Shown: positions 7,499 to 18,300, numbered from the stretch's first letter. The stretch is DNA of 64,000 bases from Fulvivirga ulvae (GCF_021389975.1 NZ_CP089981.1:1382501-1446500); one strand, 5' to 3'. Notes: generated from the letters alone by a model not told the origin. A program made the numbers and translations.

Positions 7499-9613
7499 TT
7501 AAACGGCCGCTCCTTTTACTTCTTCTATAACTTTGTCAGCCAGGTTCTTAGGAACTGGATCGTAATGTGAGAACGTCAATGACGCTGTAGCTCTACCAGA
7601 TGTGATAGTTCTAAGGTCAGTAACATATCCGAACAACTCAGACAAAGGAACATCTGCCTTGATAACCTGAGCCGCACCCTTAGTATCCATACCTTTCATC
7701 AATCCTCTACGTTTGTTCAAGTCACCGGTAACAGAACCAGTATACTCATCTGGCGTAACCACTTCAACCTTCATGATAGGCTCAAGTAATTGAGGACTAG
7801 CCTGCTTAGCAGCAGTTTTAAAACCAAGTCTTGCAGCCATTTCAAAAGAAAGAGCATCCGAATCCACATCGTGGAAACTACCGTGATACAATTCAACTTT
7901 CATAGCCTCAATAGGGTATCCAGCCAAAGGTCCATTGTTCATAGACTGCTCAAAACCTTTTTGAATAGCCGGGATAAATTCCTTAGGAATAACACCACCT
8001 GTAATGCTGTTTACAAATTGTAAACCTGGTTTAATAACACCATTCTCATCAGGATCAGCAGGGCTAAGTTTGAATACAATATCGGCAAATTTACCTTTAC
8101 CACCTGTTTGCTTTTTATAAACCTCCTTATGATCTACCAGAGCGGTGATTGTTTCTTTATAAGCAACTTGAGGTGCACCTTGATTAACTTCTACTTTGAA
8201 TTCTCTTTTCAAACGATCCATGATAATATCAAGGTGAAGCTCACCCATACCTCTCAGAATAGTTTGACCAGTTTCTTCATCTGTATTAACCTGAAGTGTA
8301 GGATCTTCCTCAACAAGTTTGGCAATAGCCATACCCATTTTGTCAACATCTGCCTGAGTTTTAGGCTCAATTGCATATCCAATTACAGGCTCAGGGAATA
8401 CCATCGACTCAAGAACGATCTTATGGTTCTCGTTACAAAGTGTATCTCCTGTTTTTATATCTTTAAAACCAACGACTGCAGCTATATCACCAGCATGAAG
8501 TTGATCAATTTGATTTTGCTTATTAGCATGCATCTGGAAGATACGAGATATCCTTTCTTTCTTGTTTGTTCTTGTATTAAATACGTATGAACCAGAGTCA
8601 AGAAGACCTGAATATGACCTTACAAAGCACAAACGACCTACAAATGGGTCGGTAGCAATTTTAAATGCCAATGCTGCGAAAGGAGCCTCCGGAGAAGGTT
8701 TTCTGGAAACTTTTTCATCAGTATCAGGATTAGTACCTACGATATTATCTCTATCTAATGGTGATGGTAAAAGCTCCATCACATAGTTAAGCATGGTTTG
8801 CACACCTTTGTTTTTAAAGGCCGAACCACATAGCATAGGCACGAAAGCCAGGTCAATAGTTGCTTTTCTTAAAGCAGCCACAACCTCATCTCTGGAAATA
8901 GAGTTAGGATCTTCGAAATACTTCTCCATTAGAGTGTCATCGTATTCCGCAACAGACTCTAATAAATGTTCTCTGTATTCCTCAACCTCATCTTTCATAT
9001 CCTCAGGAATGTCTATCTCGCTATAAGTCATTCCCATATCCTCTTCGTTCCATACCATAGCTTTCATTTCAACAAGGTCAACAACCCCCTTAAAAGAAGC
9101 TTCGGCACCAATTGGCAATTGAAGAGGAACAGCTTTGGTACCTAACATTTCCTTAACCTGTTTACACACATTAAGAAAATCGGCTCCATCGCGATCCATT
9201 TTATTTACGAAGCCAATTCTGGCAACTTTATAATTATCAGCAAGTCTCCAGTTAGTTTCAGACTGAGGCTCCACACCATCAACCGCACTAAATAAGAAAA
9301 CCAAACCATCTAATACTCTTAAAGACCTGTTCACCTCAACAGTGAAGTCAACGTGTCCTGGGGTATCTATAATGTTTATGTGATATTTATCATCTTTGTA
9401 AGGCCAGAATACTGTAGTAGCAGCAGATGTAATGGTAATACCTCTTTCTTGCTCCTGCTCCATCCAGTCCATAGTCGCAGCACCATCATGTACCTCTCCT
9501 ATCTTGTGGCTTACTCCGGTATAATACAGGATTCGCTCTGTAGTAGTAGTCTTTCCAGCATCGATGTGCGCAGCGATACCTATATTTCTTGTTAATTTAA
9601 GATCTCTTGCCAT
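7499..9613 (-). CDS. fusA: Translation elongation factor G
   Basis: 704 residues, full length. The GTPase motifs are intact: P-loop AHIDAGKTTTTE, switch II DTPGHVDF and NKMD. Domains II-V follow to the C-terminus. It catalyses ribosomal translocation with GTP hydrolysis and, with RRF, ribosome recycling. The gene sits between rpsG (11 bases upstream) and rpsJ (12 bases downstream), the standard str operon place, so this should be the main housekeeping copy rather than a paralogue. No disruption was seen. Confidence 0.98.
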   Translation of the reverse strand: MARDLKLTRNIGIAAHIDAGKTTTTERILYYTGVSHKIGEVHDGAATMDWMEQEQERGITITSAATTVFWPYKDDKYHINIIDTPGHVDFTVEVNRSLRVLDGLVFLFSAVDGVEPQSETNWRLADNYKVARIGFVNKMDRDGADFLNVCKQVKEMLGTKAVPLQLPIGAEASFKGVVDLVEMKAMVWNEEDMGMTYSEIDIPEDMKDEVEEYREHLLESVAEYDDTLMEKYFEDPNSISRDEVVAALRKATIDLAFVPMLCGSAFKNKGVQTMLNYVMELLPSPLDRDNIVGTNPDTDEKVSRKPSPEAPFAALAFKIATDPFVGRLCFVRSYSGLLDSGSYVFNTRTNKKERISRIFQMHANKQNQIDQLHAGDIAAVVGFKDIKTGDTLCNENHKIVLESMVFPEPVIGYAIEPKTQADVDKMGMAIAKLVEEDPTLQVNTDEETGQTILRGMGELHLDIIMDRLKREFKVEVNQGAPQVAYKETITALVDHKEVYKKQTGGKGKFADIVFKLSPADPDENGVIKPGLQFVNSITGGVIPKEFIPAIQKGFEQSMNNGPLAGYPIEAMKVELYHGSFHDVDSDALSFEMAARLGFKTAAKQASPQLLEPIMKVEVVTPDEYTGSVTGDLNKRRGLMKGMDTKGAAQVIKADVPLSELFGYVTDLRTITSGRATASLTFSHYDPVPKNLADKVIEEVKGAAV

Positions 9614-9624
9614 TGTAACAGATA

Positions 9625-10092
9625 TTAAAATCTAAAGTGTGAAAATGCCTTGTTCGCCTCAGCCATTCTATGCGTATCATCCTTTTTCTTAACTGCAGCA
9701 CCTTCGCCTTTTGAAGCTGCAATAATCTCACCCGCGAGTCTATCTCTCATAGTTTTTTCTCCTCGAAGACGCGAGTATCTAATCATCCATTTGATTCCGA
9801 GGGTGATCTTTCTTTCGGGCCTAACTTCCATTGGCACCTGAAATGTTGCACCACCTACTCTTCTACTTTTCACCTCCACTGAAGGCATGATGTTGTTTAG
9901 AGCTTTTTTCCAAGTTTCCAAACCGTTCTCGCCGGTTTTACTTTCTACCTGCTCCATAGCTTCATAGAAAATAGCATAAGCAGTACTCTTTTTACCATCT
10001 ATCATTAGATAGTTTACAAATTTGGTAACCAGAGTATCCTGAAATTTAGGATCTGGCAGGATATACCTTTTCTTTGGTTTAGCTTTTCTCAT
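9625..10092 (-). CDS. rpsG: 30S ribosomal protein S7
   Basis: 155 residues, full length. It begins with MRKAKPKKRYILPDP and ends with the conserved MAEANKAFSHFRF. S7 nucleates assembly of the 30S head by binding the 3' major domain of 16S rRNA and lies at the mRNA exit channel. It follows rpsL after 14 bases and precedes fusA by 11, so it is co-transcribed with both. Confidence 0.98.
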   Translation of the reverse strand: MRKAKPKKRYILPDPKFQDTLVTKFVNYLMIDGKKSTAYAIFYEAMEQVESKTGENGLETWKKALNNIMPSVEVKSRRVGGATFQVPMEVRPERKITLGIKWMIRYSRLRGEKTMRDRLAGEIIAASKGEGAAVKKKDDTHRMAEANKAFSHFRF

Positions 10093-10106
10093 TATTTTCT
10101 ACTTAT

Positions 10107-10481
10107 TTATTTTTTGGGCCTTTTAGCACCGTATTTTGATCTTCTTTGTAACCTACCATTAACACCGGCAGTATCCAATGCACCTCTAATGATGTGATAC
10201 CTTACACCTGGTAAGTCTTTTACTCTTCCTCCTCTGATCAATACGATCGAGTGTTCCTGCAAGTTATGACCTTCACCCGGAATGTACGCGTTAACTTCTT
10301 TACCGTTTGTCAATCTCACCCTTGCCACTTTTCTCATAGCAGAGTTAGGCTTCTTAGGTGTAGTAGTGTACACCCTGGTACAAACACCTCGCCTTTGTGG
10401 ACATGAATCAAGAGCAGGCGATTTGGATTTAGTTACCAACTTCTTTCTACCCTTTCTAACCAATTGTTGAATAGTAGGCAT
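10107..10481 (-). CDS. rpsL: 30S ribosomal protein S12
   Basis: 124 residues, full length. The decoding-site loops are wild type: K43 in TTPKKPNSA and K88-D89 in GGRVKDLPG (E. coli numbering applies directly), so no classic streptomycin-resistance substitution is present. S12 monitors codon-anticodon fit in the A site. It is the first gene of the rpsL-rpsG-fusA-rpsJ operon and is preceded by a clear phylum-type promoter. Confidence 0.98.
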   Translation of the reverse strand: MPTIQQLVRKGRKKLVTKSKSPALDSCPQRRGVCTRVYTTTPKKPNSAMRKVARVRLTNGKEVNAYIPGEGHNLQEHSIVLIRGGRVKDLPGVRYHIIRGALDTAGVNGRLQRRSKYGAKRPKK

Positions 10482-10527
10482 TTATATTTCTTTCTTTAGT
10501 TTTTATTCCATTTTAAAATTCGGACTG

Positions 10528-10559
10528 CAAAGGTAAAAAAAACAGTCTTACTAATCAAA
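10528..10559 (-). promoter_or_regulatory. Bacteroidota sigma-A promoter of the rpsL operon
   Basis: On the minus strand TTTG (10559-10556) is separated by 20 bases from TACCTTTG (10535-10528), a full match to the TTTG-N19/21-TAnnTTTG consensus. The start codon of rpsL is 46 bases downstream of the -7 box. Confidence 0.85.
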
Positions 10560-10575
10560 TACTTTATATAATAAA

Positions 10576-10604
10576 TTCAACCCGAAGCAATACTTCGGGT
10601 TGAA
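10576..10604 (-). terminator. Terminator after the rpoB-rpoC-DUF3467 unit
   Basis: A perfect 12-bp stem (TTCAACCCGAAG / CTTCGGGTTGAA) with a 5-base loop. On the minus strand it is followed by TTTATTATATAAAG. It lies 36 bases beyond the stop of the DUF3467 gene and upstream of the rpsL promoter, so it separates the two operons. Confidence 0.8.
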
Positions 10605-10639
10605 AATTTTTCTTTTGATACAAAGATTTCTCTTGTGTA

Positions 10640-10969
10640 TCAGGCCTCCCCAACTGTACCTCCAAAATTAATTGGAAATTTCGGGGCTTCTTCAGTCTTT
10701 TTAATAGGGCCAAAAGTCTCTTCATACTTGTGAATATTCTCACTTAAAGCAGTCAGAAGTCTCTTTGCATGCTCAGGTGTAATAACTATCCTAGACTTTA
10801 CTTTAGCTTTTGGCACTCCTGGCATCAGACGAATAAAGTCTATTACGAACTCACTATTCGAATGGGCTATCATGGCCAGATTCGAATACACGCCTTCGGC
10901 TACTTCCTCAGACAATTCAATATTGATCTGATTTGGATTTTCTTTTTTTGCTTTATTATCGTCCGCCAT
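10640..10969 (-). CDS. DUF3467 family protein, linked to rpoC
   Basis: 109 residues, acidic, soluble, matching DUF3467 in length and in the motifs VYSNLAMIAHSNSEFVIDF and SRIVITPEHAKRL. Its ATG lies 2 bases after the rpoC stop, so it is co-transcribed with and probably translationally coupled to the RNA polymerase subunits. The family is known to lie behind rpoC throughout Bacteroidota; to my knowledge its biochemical role is not established. A function in transcription is an inference from position only. Confidence 0.92.
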   Translation of the reverse strand: MADDNKAKKENPNQINIELSEEVAEGVYSNLAMIAHSNSEFVIDFIRLMPGVPKAKVKSRIVITPEHAKRLLTALSENIHKYEETFGPIKKTEEAPKFPINFGGTVGEA

Positions 10970-10971
10970 TA

Positions 10972-13900
10972 TTAATTACCTTCCTGAAGTTGTCTCTCCT
11001 TAGATTCCTCTTTTGATGCAACCAATTCATCGTACTCATCCTGAGAACCCACGATAACATCCTTGAATGATCTCTGACCTGTTCCGGCCGGTATCAGGTG
11101 TCCAACGATTACGTTTTCTTTCAGTCCGAGTAACTGATCGGCTTTACCTCGTATAGCAGCTTCACTAAGTACTTTCGTAGTTTCCTGGAAAGACGCAGCA
11201 GAAAGGAAGCTTTCCGTCTTAAGTGATGCCTGAGTAATACCCTGCAATGTCGGTTTGGACACCGCTGGCATTGCATCTCTAACTTCAACCGGCTTCAGGT
11301 CTTTACGCTTAAGAGTGGAGTTTTCATCTCTCAGTTCTCTCGCTGTAATGATCTGTCCTGGTCTTAGATTTTCAGAATTACCTGCATCAGTTACCACTTT
11401 CTTATCAAGAACGGAGTCATTTTCCTCGCTAAATACAAATTTATCTACTATTTCATTGGTAAGGAAACTGGTATCTCCCGGATCAACGATCTGGACTTTC
11501 TGCATCATCTGGCTTACGATAGCTTCGATGTGCTTATCATTAATTTTCACACCTTGAAGACGATAAACTTCCTGAATCTCGTTCACCAGATACTCCTGAA
11601 CAGCAGTGGGTCCCTTGATGGCCAGAATATCTGCAGGAGTAATGGCACCATCGGAAAGAGGGTATCCTGCTTTCACAAAGTCATTATCCTGTACAAGTAT
11701 GTGCTTCGATAATGACACTAAATACCTCTTTTTAATACCATCTTTTGATTCAATAAATATCTCTCTGTTGCCACGCTTGATACCACCGTAAGTAACCACA
11801 CCATCGATTTCACTAACCACCGCAGGATTTGAAGGGTTCCTAGCTTCGAAAAGCTCCGTTACTCTTGGAAGACCCCCTGTAATATCCCTAGATTTACCCA
11901 TGGTTCGTGGTATCTTGGCAAGAATCTGACCGGCTTTGATCTTTTCTCCATTCTCTACGGCCAGGTGAGCACCTACCGGAATGTTGTATGATTTACCATC
12001 ATCCTTGGTATTTACTCTTATAGCAGGGTTCTTAGTTTTATCTTTTGTATCGGTAATTACTTTTTCTCTGTGTCCGGTTTGTTCATCAGACTCTTCTTTA
12101 TAAGTAATCCCCTCTATAATCGATTCAAACTCAATTGTGCCATCAAACTCAGAAAGAATTACAGCGTTATACGGATCCCAGAAAACAAGCTCCTGGCCCT
12201 TCTCAACCTTTTGACCTTCTTTCACTTTAAGGAATGATCCGTAAGGAACATGGTTGGTCATTAGAACTACACCTCTCTTCTCATCCACCACTTTGATCTC
12301 ACCGGTACGTCCCATGATTACTTCAACGGCCTCACCATCCTTATTGGTAGTTTTGATCGTTCTTATTCCTTCGAATTCAATTGTACCTTCAAATTTGGCC
12401 TTTATGTTAGCATCAACTGCAATGTTCGATGCTGTACCACCCACGTGGAATGTTCTCAATGTAAGCTGCGTACCCGGCTCACCGATAGACTGAGCGGCTA
12501 TAACACCTACTGCTTCTCCCGTGTGTACCATATTACCTGTGGCCAGATTCCGGCCATAGCACTTGGCACAACCGCCTTGCTTGGTTTCGCAGGTCAGAAG
12601 TGATCTGATCTCAACTTCCTCAATACTACTTTCATCAATGATTCTTGCAATCTCCTCTGTAATCTCCTCTCCAGATTCACAAATAAGTTCATCTGAAAGC
12701 GGATCGTAAATATCATGAACTGATACACGCCCCAGTATTCTCTCAGATAAAGGTTCAACTATATCCTCATTATCTTTAAGAGCTGTAACAGTAAGGCCTC
12801 TTAAGGTGCCACAATCATCCTCCGTAATAACAAGATCCTGCGCAACATCTACAAGACGCCTAGTCAGGTATCCGGCATCAGCTGTTTTCAAAGCTGTATC
12901 TGCAAGACCTTTACGGGCACCGTGTGTCGAAATAAAATACTCTATTACATCAAGTCCTTCCTTAAAGTTAGAAAGAATAGGGTTCTCAATAATAGCTCCT
13001 ACAGACCCGGCAAGGTTCTTCTGAGGTTTTGCCATCAGACCTCTCATTCCTCCCAACTGACGAATTTGCTCTCTTGAACCTCTGGCGCCCGAGTGCATCA
13101 TCATGTAGATTGAATTAAAACCCTGATCATCCTCAGCAAGTTTGGTCATCAATGTGTTAGTAAGCTGAGTATTTATTCTAGTCCAGATATCAATTACCTG
13201 GTTATATCGCTCATTATCAGTAATAAGACCCATCAGGTAGTTATTCCATACCGCGTCTACCTCTTCCTTCGCCTGAGCTACAAGCTCCTCTTTCTCTGCG
13301 GGTATGGCAACATCATTTAGTCCCATTGAAAGACCTCCTTTGTATGCCATTTGGAATCCAAGGTCTTTAATATCATCCAGGAAATGAGCTGTTCTTGCCA
13401 TTCCTGAAATCTTGAATACATCAGAAATGATCTGCTGAAGTTTTTTCTTGGTTAGTAGCTCATCCACGAAACCAACCTCTTCAGGAATGTATTGATTAAA
13501 TAACACTCTACCAGCCACTGTCTCTATTACCTTGGTTTCAAGCTCGCCATCGTCATTTCTAACCTTGGTCCTTACTTTAATATAGGCATGTTTTGATAGT
13601 CTATCTTCATTAATCGCAATAATGACTTCCTCAGCACTGTAGAACATCATGCCTTCACCTCTTACCGCGTGCTCTTCTGTACCTCTTCTACCCTTAGTTA
13701 CGTAGTAAAGGCCCAATACCATGTCTTGGGAAGGCACAGTAATAGGTGCACCATTAGCCGGGTTAAGAATATTATGCGACGAAAGCATTAACAATGACGC
13801 CTCCAAAACTGCTTCCTGCCCCAAAGGTACATGAACCGCCATCTGGTCACCGTCAAAGTCCGCATTAAATGCTGTACATACCAATGGATGCAGCTGTATA

Positions 13901-15279
13901 GCTTTACCCTCAATAAGCTTAGGCTGGAATGCCTGAATACCTAACCTGTGAAGCGTTGGAGCCCGGTTAAGCAGAACAGGATGTCCCTTCAGTACATTTT
14001 CAAGAATATCCCATACTACAGGATCTTTTCTGTCAACAATTTTCTTTGCTGATTTTACAGTCTTAACAATACCTCTTTCAATCAGCTTCCTTATAATAAA
14101 TGGCTTGAAAAGCTCAGCTGCCATATCCTTTGGAAGTCCGCACTCATGTAGTTTAAGCTCAGGCCCAACTACAATTACTGAACGGCCGGAGTAGTCAACC
14201 CTTTTACCCAACAAGTTCTGACGGAATCGTCCCTGCTTACCTTTAAGCATATCACTTAAAGATTTTAGCGCTCTGTTTCCATCAGATCTTACAGCATTAA
14301 CCTTTCTAGAGTTATCGAACAGCGAATCCACAGCTTCCTGAAGCATCCTCTTTTCGTTTCGAAGGATAACTTCCGGTGCTTTTATATCAATAAGCCTCTT
14401 AAGACGGTTATTTCGTATAATTACTCTTCTATAGAGATCATTGAGATCAGATGTAGCAAACCTACCACCATCAAGTGGTACCAACGGCCTTAATTCGGGA
14501 GGAATCACCGGCACCATTTTGATAATCATCCACTCAGGACGGTTCTCAATCCTGGTCCTCGCTTCTCTAAAAGCTTCAACAACTTTCAATCTTTTTAAAG
14601 CCTCTGCTTTTCTTTGTTGTGATGTATCAGTCGCAGCCTGATGTCTCAATTCATAAGAAAGTTCATCCAGTTGGATTCTTGCTAATAACATTTCAAGAGC
14701 CTCAGCTCCCATTTTAGCAATGAACTTGTTAGGATCATCATTATCAAGGAGTTGGTTTTCTCTTGGTAATTTATCAAGGATATCCAAATATTCATCCTCA
14801 GTAAGGAAATCCATCTTAGCCAGACCATCTTCCTCTTTAGTACCGGGCTGAATAACTACGTATCGCTCGTAATAAATAATTTGATCAAGCTTTTTAGTAG
14901 GTAGCCCCAGTAAATAACCTATTTTATTCGGCAATGATTTGAAGTACCAAATGTGTGCAACGGGGACCACCAATTCTATGTGCCCCATTCTTTCTCTTCT
15001 TACCTTTTTCTCGGTAACTTCAACACCACATCTGTCGCAAATAATACCTTTGTATCTAATTCTTTTATATTTACCACAGTGACATTCCCAATCTTTAACC
15101 GGGCCAAAAATCCTTTCGCAGAATAATCCGCCCATTTCAGGCTTATAAGTCCTGTAATTTATAGTCTCCGGTTGAGTGACCTCACCATGAGAACTCTCAA
15201 GAATTGACTCTGGTGACGCCAAACTAATGGTAACCTTAGAAAAATCAAGGTTTAGTTTTTTATTCTTTCTGAACGACAT
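10972..15279 (-). CDS. rpoC: DNA-directed RNA polymerase beta' subunit
   Basis: 1435 residues, full length. The N-terminal zinc ribbon is intact (C66, C68, C81, C84 in ECHCGKYKRIRYKGIICDRC). The catalytic Mg2+ loop NADFDGDQM carries D474, D476 and D478. A second zinc site is visible in CETKQGGCAKCYG. The trigger-loop region and C-terminal domains are present, with no frame break. It forms the active centre with RpoB. It follows rpoB after 61 bases that hold a perfect hairpin, and is followed at once by the DUF3467 gene. Confidence 0.99.
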   Translation of the reverse strand: MSFRKNKKLNLDFSKVTISLASPESILESSHGEVTQPETINYRTYKPEMGGLFCERIFGPVKDWECHCGKYKRIRYKGIICDRCGVEVTEKKVRRERMGHIELVVPVAHIWYFKSLPNKIGYLLGLPTKKLDQIIYYERYVVIQPGTKEEDGLAKMDFLTEDEYLDILDKLPRENQLLDNDDPNKFIAKMGAEALEMLLARIQLDELSYELRHQAATDTSQQRKAEALKRLKVVEAFREARTRIENRPEWMIIKMVPVIPPELRPLVPLDGGRFATSDLNDLYRRVIIRNNRLKRLIDIKAPEVILRNEKRMLQEAVDSLFDNSRKVNAVRSDGNRALKSLSDMLKGKQGRFRQNLLGKRVDYSGRSVIVVGPELKLHECGLPKDMAAELFKPFIIRKLIERGIVKTVKSAKKIVDRKDPVVWDILENVLKGHPVLLNRAPTLHRLGIQAFQPKLIEGKAIQLHPLVCTAFNADFDGDQMAVHVPLGQEAVLEASLLMLSSHNILNPANGAPITVPSQDMVLGLYYVTKGRRGTEEHAVRGEGMMFYSAEEVIIAINEDRLSKHAYIKVRTKVRNDDGELETKVIETVAGRVLFNQYIPEEVGFVDELLTKKKLQQIISDVFKISGMARTAHFLDDIKDLGFQMAYKGGLSMGLNDVAIPAEKEELVAQAKEEVDAVWNNYLMGLITDNERYNQVIDIWTRINTQLTNTLMTKLAEDDQGFNSIYMMMHSGARGSREQIRQLGGMRGLMAKPQKNLAGSVGAIIENPILSNFKEGLDVIEYFISTHGARKGLADTALKTADAGYLTRRLVDVAQDLVITEDDCGTLRGLTVTALKDNEDIVEPLSERILGRVSVHDIYDPLSDELICESGEEITEEIARIIDESSIEEVEIRSLLTCETKQGGCAKCYGRNLATGNMVHTGEAVGVIAAQSIGEPGTQLTLRTFHVGGTASNIAVDANIKAKFEGTIEFEGIRTIKTTNKDGEAVEVIMGRTGEIKVVDEKRGVVLMTNHVPYGSFLKVKEGQKVEKGQELVFWDPYNAVILSEFDGTIEFESIIEGITYKEESDEQTGHREKVITDTKDKTKNPAIRVNTKDDGKSYNIPVGAHLAVENGEKIKAGQILAKIPRTMGKSRDITGGLPRVTELFEARNPSNPAVVSEIDGVVTYGGIKRGNREIFIESKDGIKKRYLVSLSKHILVQDNDFVKAGYPLSDGAITPADILAIKGPTAVQEYLVNEIQEVYRLQGVKINDKHIEAIVSQMMQKVQIVDPGDTSFLTNEIVDKFVFSEENDSVLDKKVVTDAGNSENLRPGQIITARELRDENSTLKRKDLKPVEVRDAMPAVSKPTLQGITQASLKTESFLSAASFQETTKVLSEAAIRGKADQLLGLKENVIVGHLIPAGTGQRSFKDVIVGSQDEYDELVASKEESKERQLQEGN

Positions 15280-15299
15280 AGTTTGATTATTTAATGTCT

Positions 15300-15326
15300 A
15301 TGATCAGGAGATGAACTCCTGATCAT
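15300..15326 (-). other. Perfect hairpin between rpoB and rpoC
   Basis: An 11-bp perfect inverted repeat (ATGATCAGGAG / CTCCTGATCAT) with a 5-base loop fills the centre of the 61-base gap. On the minus strand it is not followed by a T run (AGACATTAAAT), so it is not a classic terminator. An RNA-processing or mRNA-stabilising hairpin is more likely. The same arms are self-complementary around the TGATCA core. Confidence 0.7.
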
Positions 15327-15340
15327 GAATATTTTAAATA

Positions 15341-18300
15341 TTAGTCTAAAGTAATTTCCAATGCAAGTCCACGAAGTTCATGAACCAATACATTGAATGA
15401 CTCAGGAATGTTCGGCTTTTTCATATTTTCGCCTTTTACTATCGCTTCGTAAGCTTTAGCCCTTCCGATTACGTCATCCGACTTAATGGTAAGGATTTCC
15501 TGCAGTACATGTGATGCGCCGAATGCCTCAAGAGCCCAAACCTCCATCTCACCAAATCTCTGACCACCAAATTGTGCTTTACCACCAAGCGGTTGCTGAG
15601 TAATTAATGAGTAAGGTCCTATTGACCTTGCGTGCATTTTATCATCTACCAGGTGACCTAGTTTAAGCATGTAGGCTATACCCACAGTAACTGGCTGATC
15701 AAATCGCTGACCGGTCAGACCATCGTAGAGGTATGCTCTGCCATATTCTGGCAAACCTGCCTCTTTCAATTCCGTAGCCACTTCGTCCATAGAAGCACCA
15801 TCGAAAATTGGGGTAGCATACTTTCTTCCCAGCTCAAGACCTGCCCATGCCAATACCGTTTCATAAATCTGCCCGAGGTTCATCCTTGAGGGTACACCAA
15901 GAGGATTCAAGCAAATATCAACAGGGGTTCCGTCTTCCAAAAATGGCATGTCCTCTGTCCTGACGATTCTGGCCACAACACCCTTATTACCGTGCCGCCC
16001 AGCCATTTTGTCACCTACCTTAAGCTTTCTCTTTTTAGCTATATATACTTTAGCCAATTGCACAATACCGGCAGGCAATTCATCTCCAACTTCAAGCGTA
16101 AATCTTTCTCTCTTAAAATCACCGGCTATCTCATTACGTTTAATATTGTAACTCTTAACAAGTCTGAATACTAAATCGTTTACATCCTCCTCTGTCGTCC
16201 AGTTGTCAAGGATAACATCAGAAATCAAATTTACTTCCTCAGGTACATTATATGTACTTTCGTCCTTGTAAATATTCTTTTCAGGGAATAAATTTTGCTC
16301 AATATTTCTTCCATTGAATTTCATTCCTTTGCTAATGAGCTCATCACCAAACTTGTGTTTAACTCCCTGACTGGTTTTACCATCCAGCAGCTTGGTAAGC
16401 TTCTCGATCATTTGAGATCTCAAAGCAAGCAATTGCTTAGAATATTTACTTTTGAGTATTTCAACCTCTTTTTTGGATTTTGCTCTTAGATCCTTATCTT
16501 TCTTAGGTCTGGAGAAAAGTTTAGTGTCTATTACAACTCCTCTCAATGATGGAGGTGCCTTCATAGATGCATCCTTAACATCACCAGCCTTATCACCAAA
16601 TATCGCTCTTAGAAGCTTCTCCTCAGGAGTTGGATCCGTTTCACCTTTGGGGGTGATCTTTCCAATCAGGATATCACCTTCCTTCACTTCGGCACCAACC
16701 CGGATTATACCGTTTTCGTCAAGGTGTTTTACAGCTTCCTCACTTACATTTGGAATTTCAGAAGTAAGTTCCTCTTCACCACGTTTAGTATCTCTAACCT
16801 CAAGTTCATATTCATCAATATGTATTGAAGTATAAATATCATCACGCACTACTTTCTCAGAAATTACGATGGCATCCTCAAAATTATATCCTTGCCAAGG
16901 CATATACGCAACTCTAAGATTTCTACCCAGTGCCAATTCACCACCTTGAGTGGCATACCCTTCCACCAGGGGCTGGCCTTTAAGTATCCTTTCTCCTTTT
17001 TTAACTATAGGAGTAAGATTTATGCAGGTATCCTGATTCGTTCTTCTGAATTTGATCAGGTTATATGTTTTGAAATCATCGTCAAAGTTGATAAGTCGAT
17101 CATCATCATCCATATCGTACTTAACCACGATCTTCTTTGCATCAACAAACTCAACTTCTCCGTCCGCCTCGGCAAGAATCAGTGCTCGTGAATCAAGGGC
17201 AACCCTTCCTTCAAGGCCGGTACCGACAATAGGGGCCTCTGGTTTCATCAAAGGAACTGCCTGACGCTGCATGTTTGATCCCATCAATGCACGGTTCGCA
17301 TCATCGTGCTCAAGGAAAGGGATAAGAGAGGCTGCAACTGATACAATCTGGTTTGGAGCCACGTCCATGTAACGAACCTCTGCAGGCTCCACAACTGGAA
17401 AGTCTCCTTCAAACCTTGCTTTTACCCTTTCGTTAACAAACTGGCCGTCGTCCTTCAATGGTGCATTGGCCTGAGCAATGTTATGAGTATCTTCCTCTTC
17501 AGCAGTAAGATATTTTACATCTCCTGACATCACTACTTTCCCTTCATTTACTTCTCTGTATGGAGTTTCAATGAAGCCCATATTATTCACCTTGGCGTGT
17601 ACACAAAGTGAAGATATCAAACCAATGTTAGGACCTTCAGGTGTTTCAATTGTACATAACCTTCCGTAGTGCGTGTAGTGAACGTCACGAACCTCAAAAC
17701 CAGCTCTTTCTCTGGAAAGACCACCGGGTCCCAATGCAGACATTCTTCTCTTGTGGGTAATTTCAGCAAGAGGGTTTGTCTGATCCATGAATTGAGATAG
17801 CTGGTTTGTCCCGAAGAATGAGTTTATCACTGAAGACAATGTCCGCGCATTGATCAGGTCAACGGGTTTAAAATCTTCATTGTCTCTAACATTCATCCTC
17901 TCTTTGATGGTTCTCGCCATTCTGGCCAGACCTACACCAAATTGAGTATATAATTGCTCACCTACCGTCCTAACTCTTCTATTACTCAAGTGGTCAATAT
18001 CATCAACCACGGCTTTAGAGTTGATAAGACCAATCAGGTACTTAACTATAAGGATAATATCCTCAGTAGTTAATACTCTTTGGTCTGAATCTATGTCAAG
18101 GCCCAGCTTTTTGTTTATTCTATATCTACCTACTTCTCCAAGGTCATATCTTTTCTCACTGAAGAACAAACTTTGAATAATATCTCGCGCAGTCTGCTCA
18201 TCAGGAGCTTCCGTATTTCTCAGTTGTCGGTAAATCTGCTCAACTGCTTCCTTCTCAGAGTTTGAGTTATCCTTCGCAAGCGTATTGAATATAATAGTAT

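Noticed and set aside
8108..8590. 160-codon open frame on the plus strand
   Set aside because: It lies wholly inside fusA on the opposite strand and has a low-complexity, non-family translation.
10528..10559. E. coli-type -35/-10 promoter boxes (TTGACA/TATAAT)
   Set aside because: Clear promoters in the window follow the TTTG/TAnnTTTG pattern of Bacteroidota; TATAAT-like strings are common by chance in AT-rich gaps.
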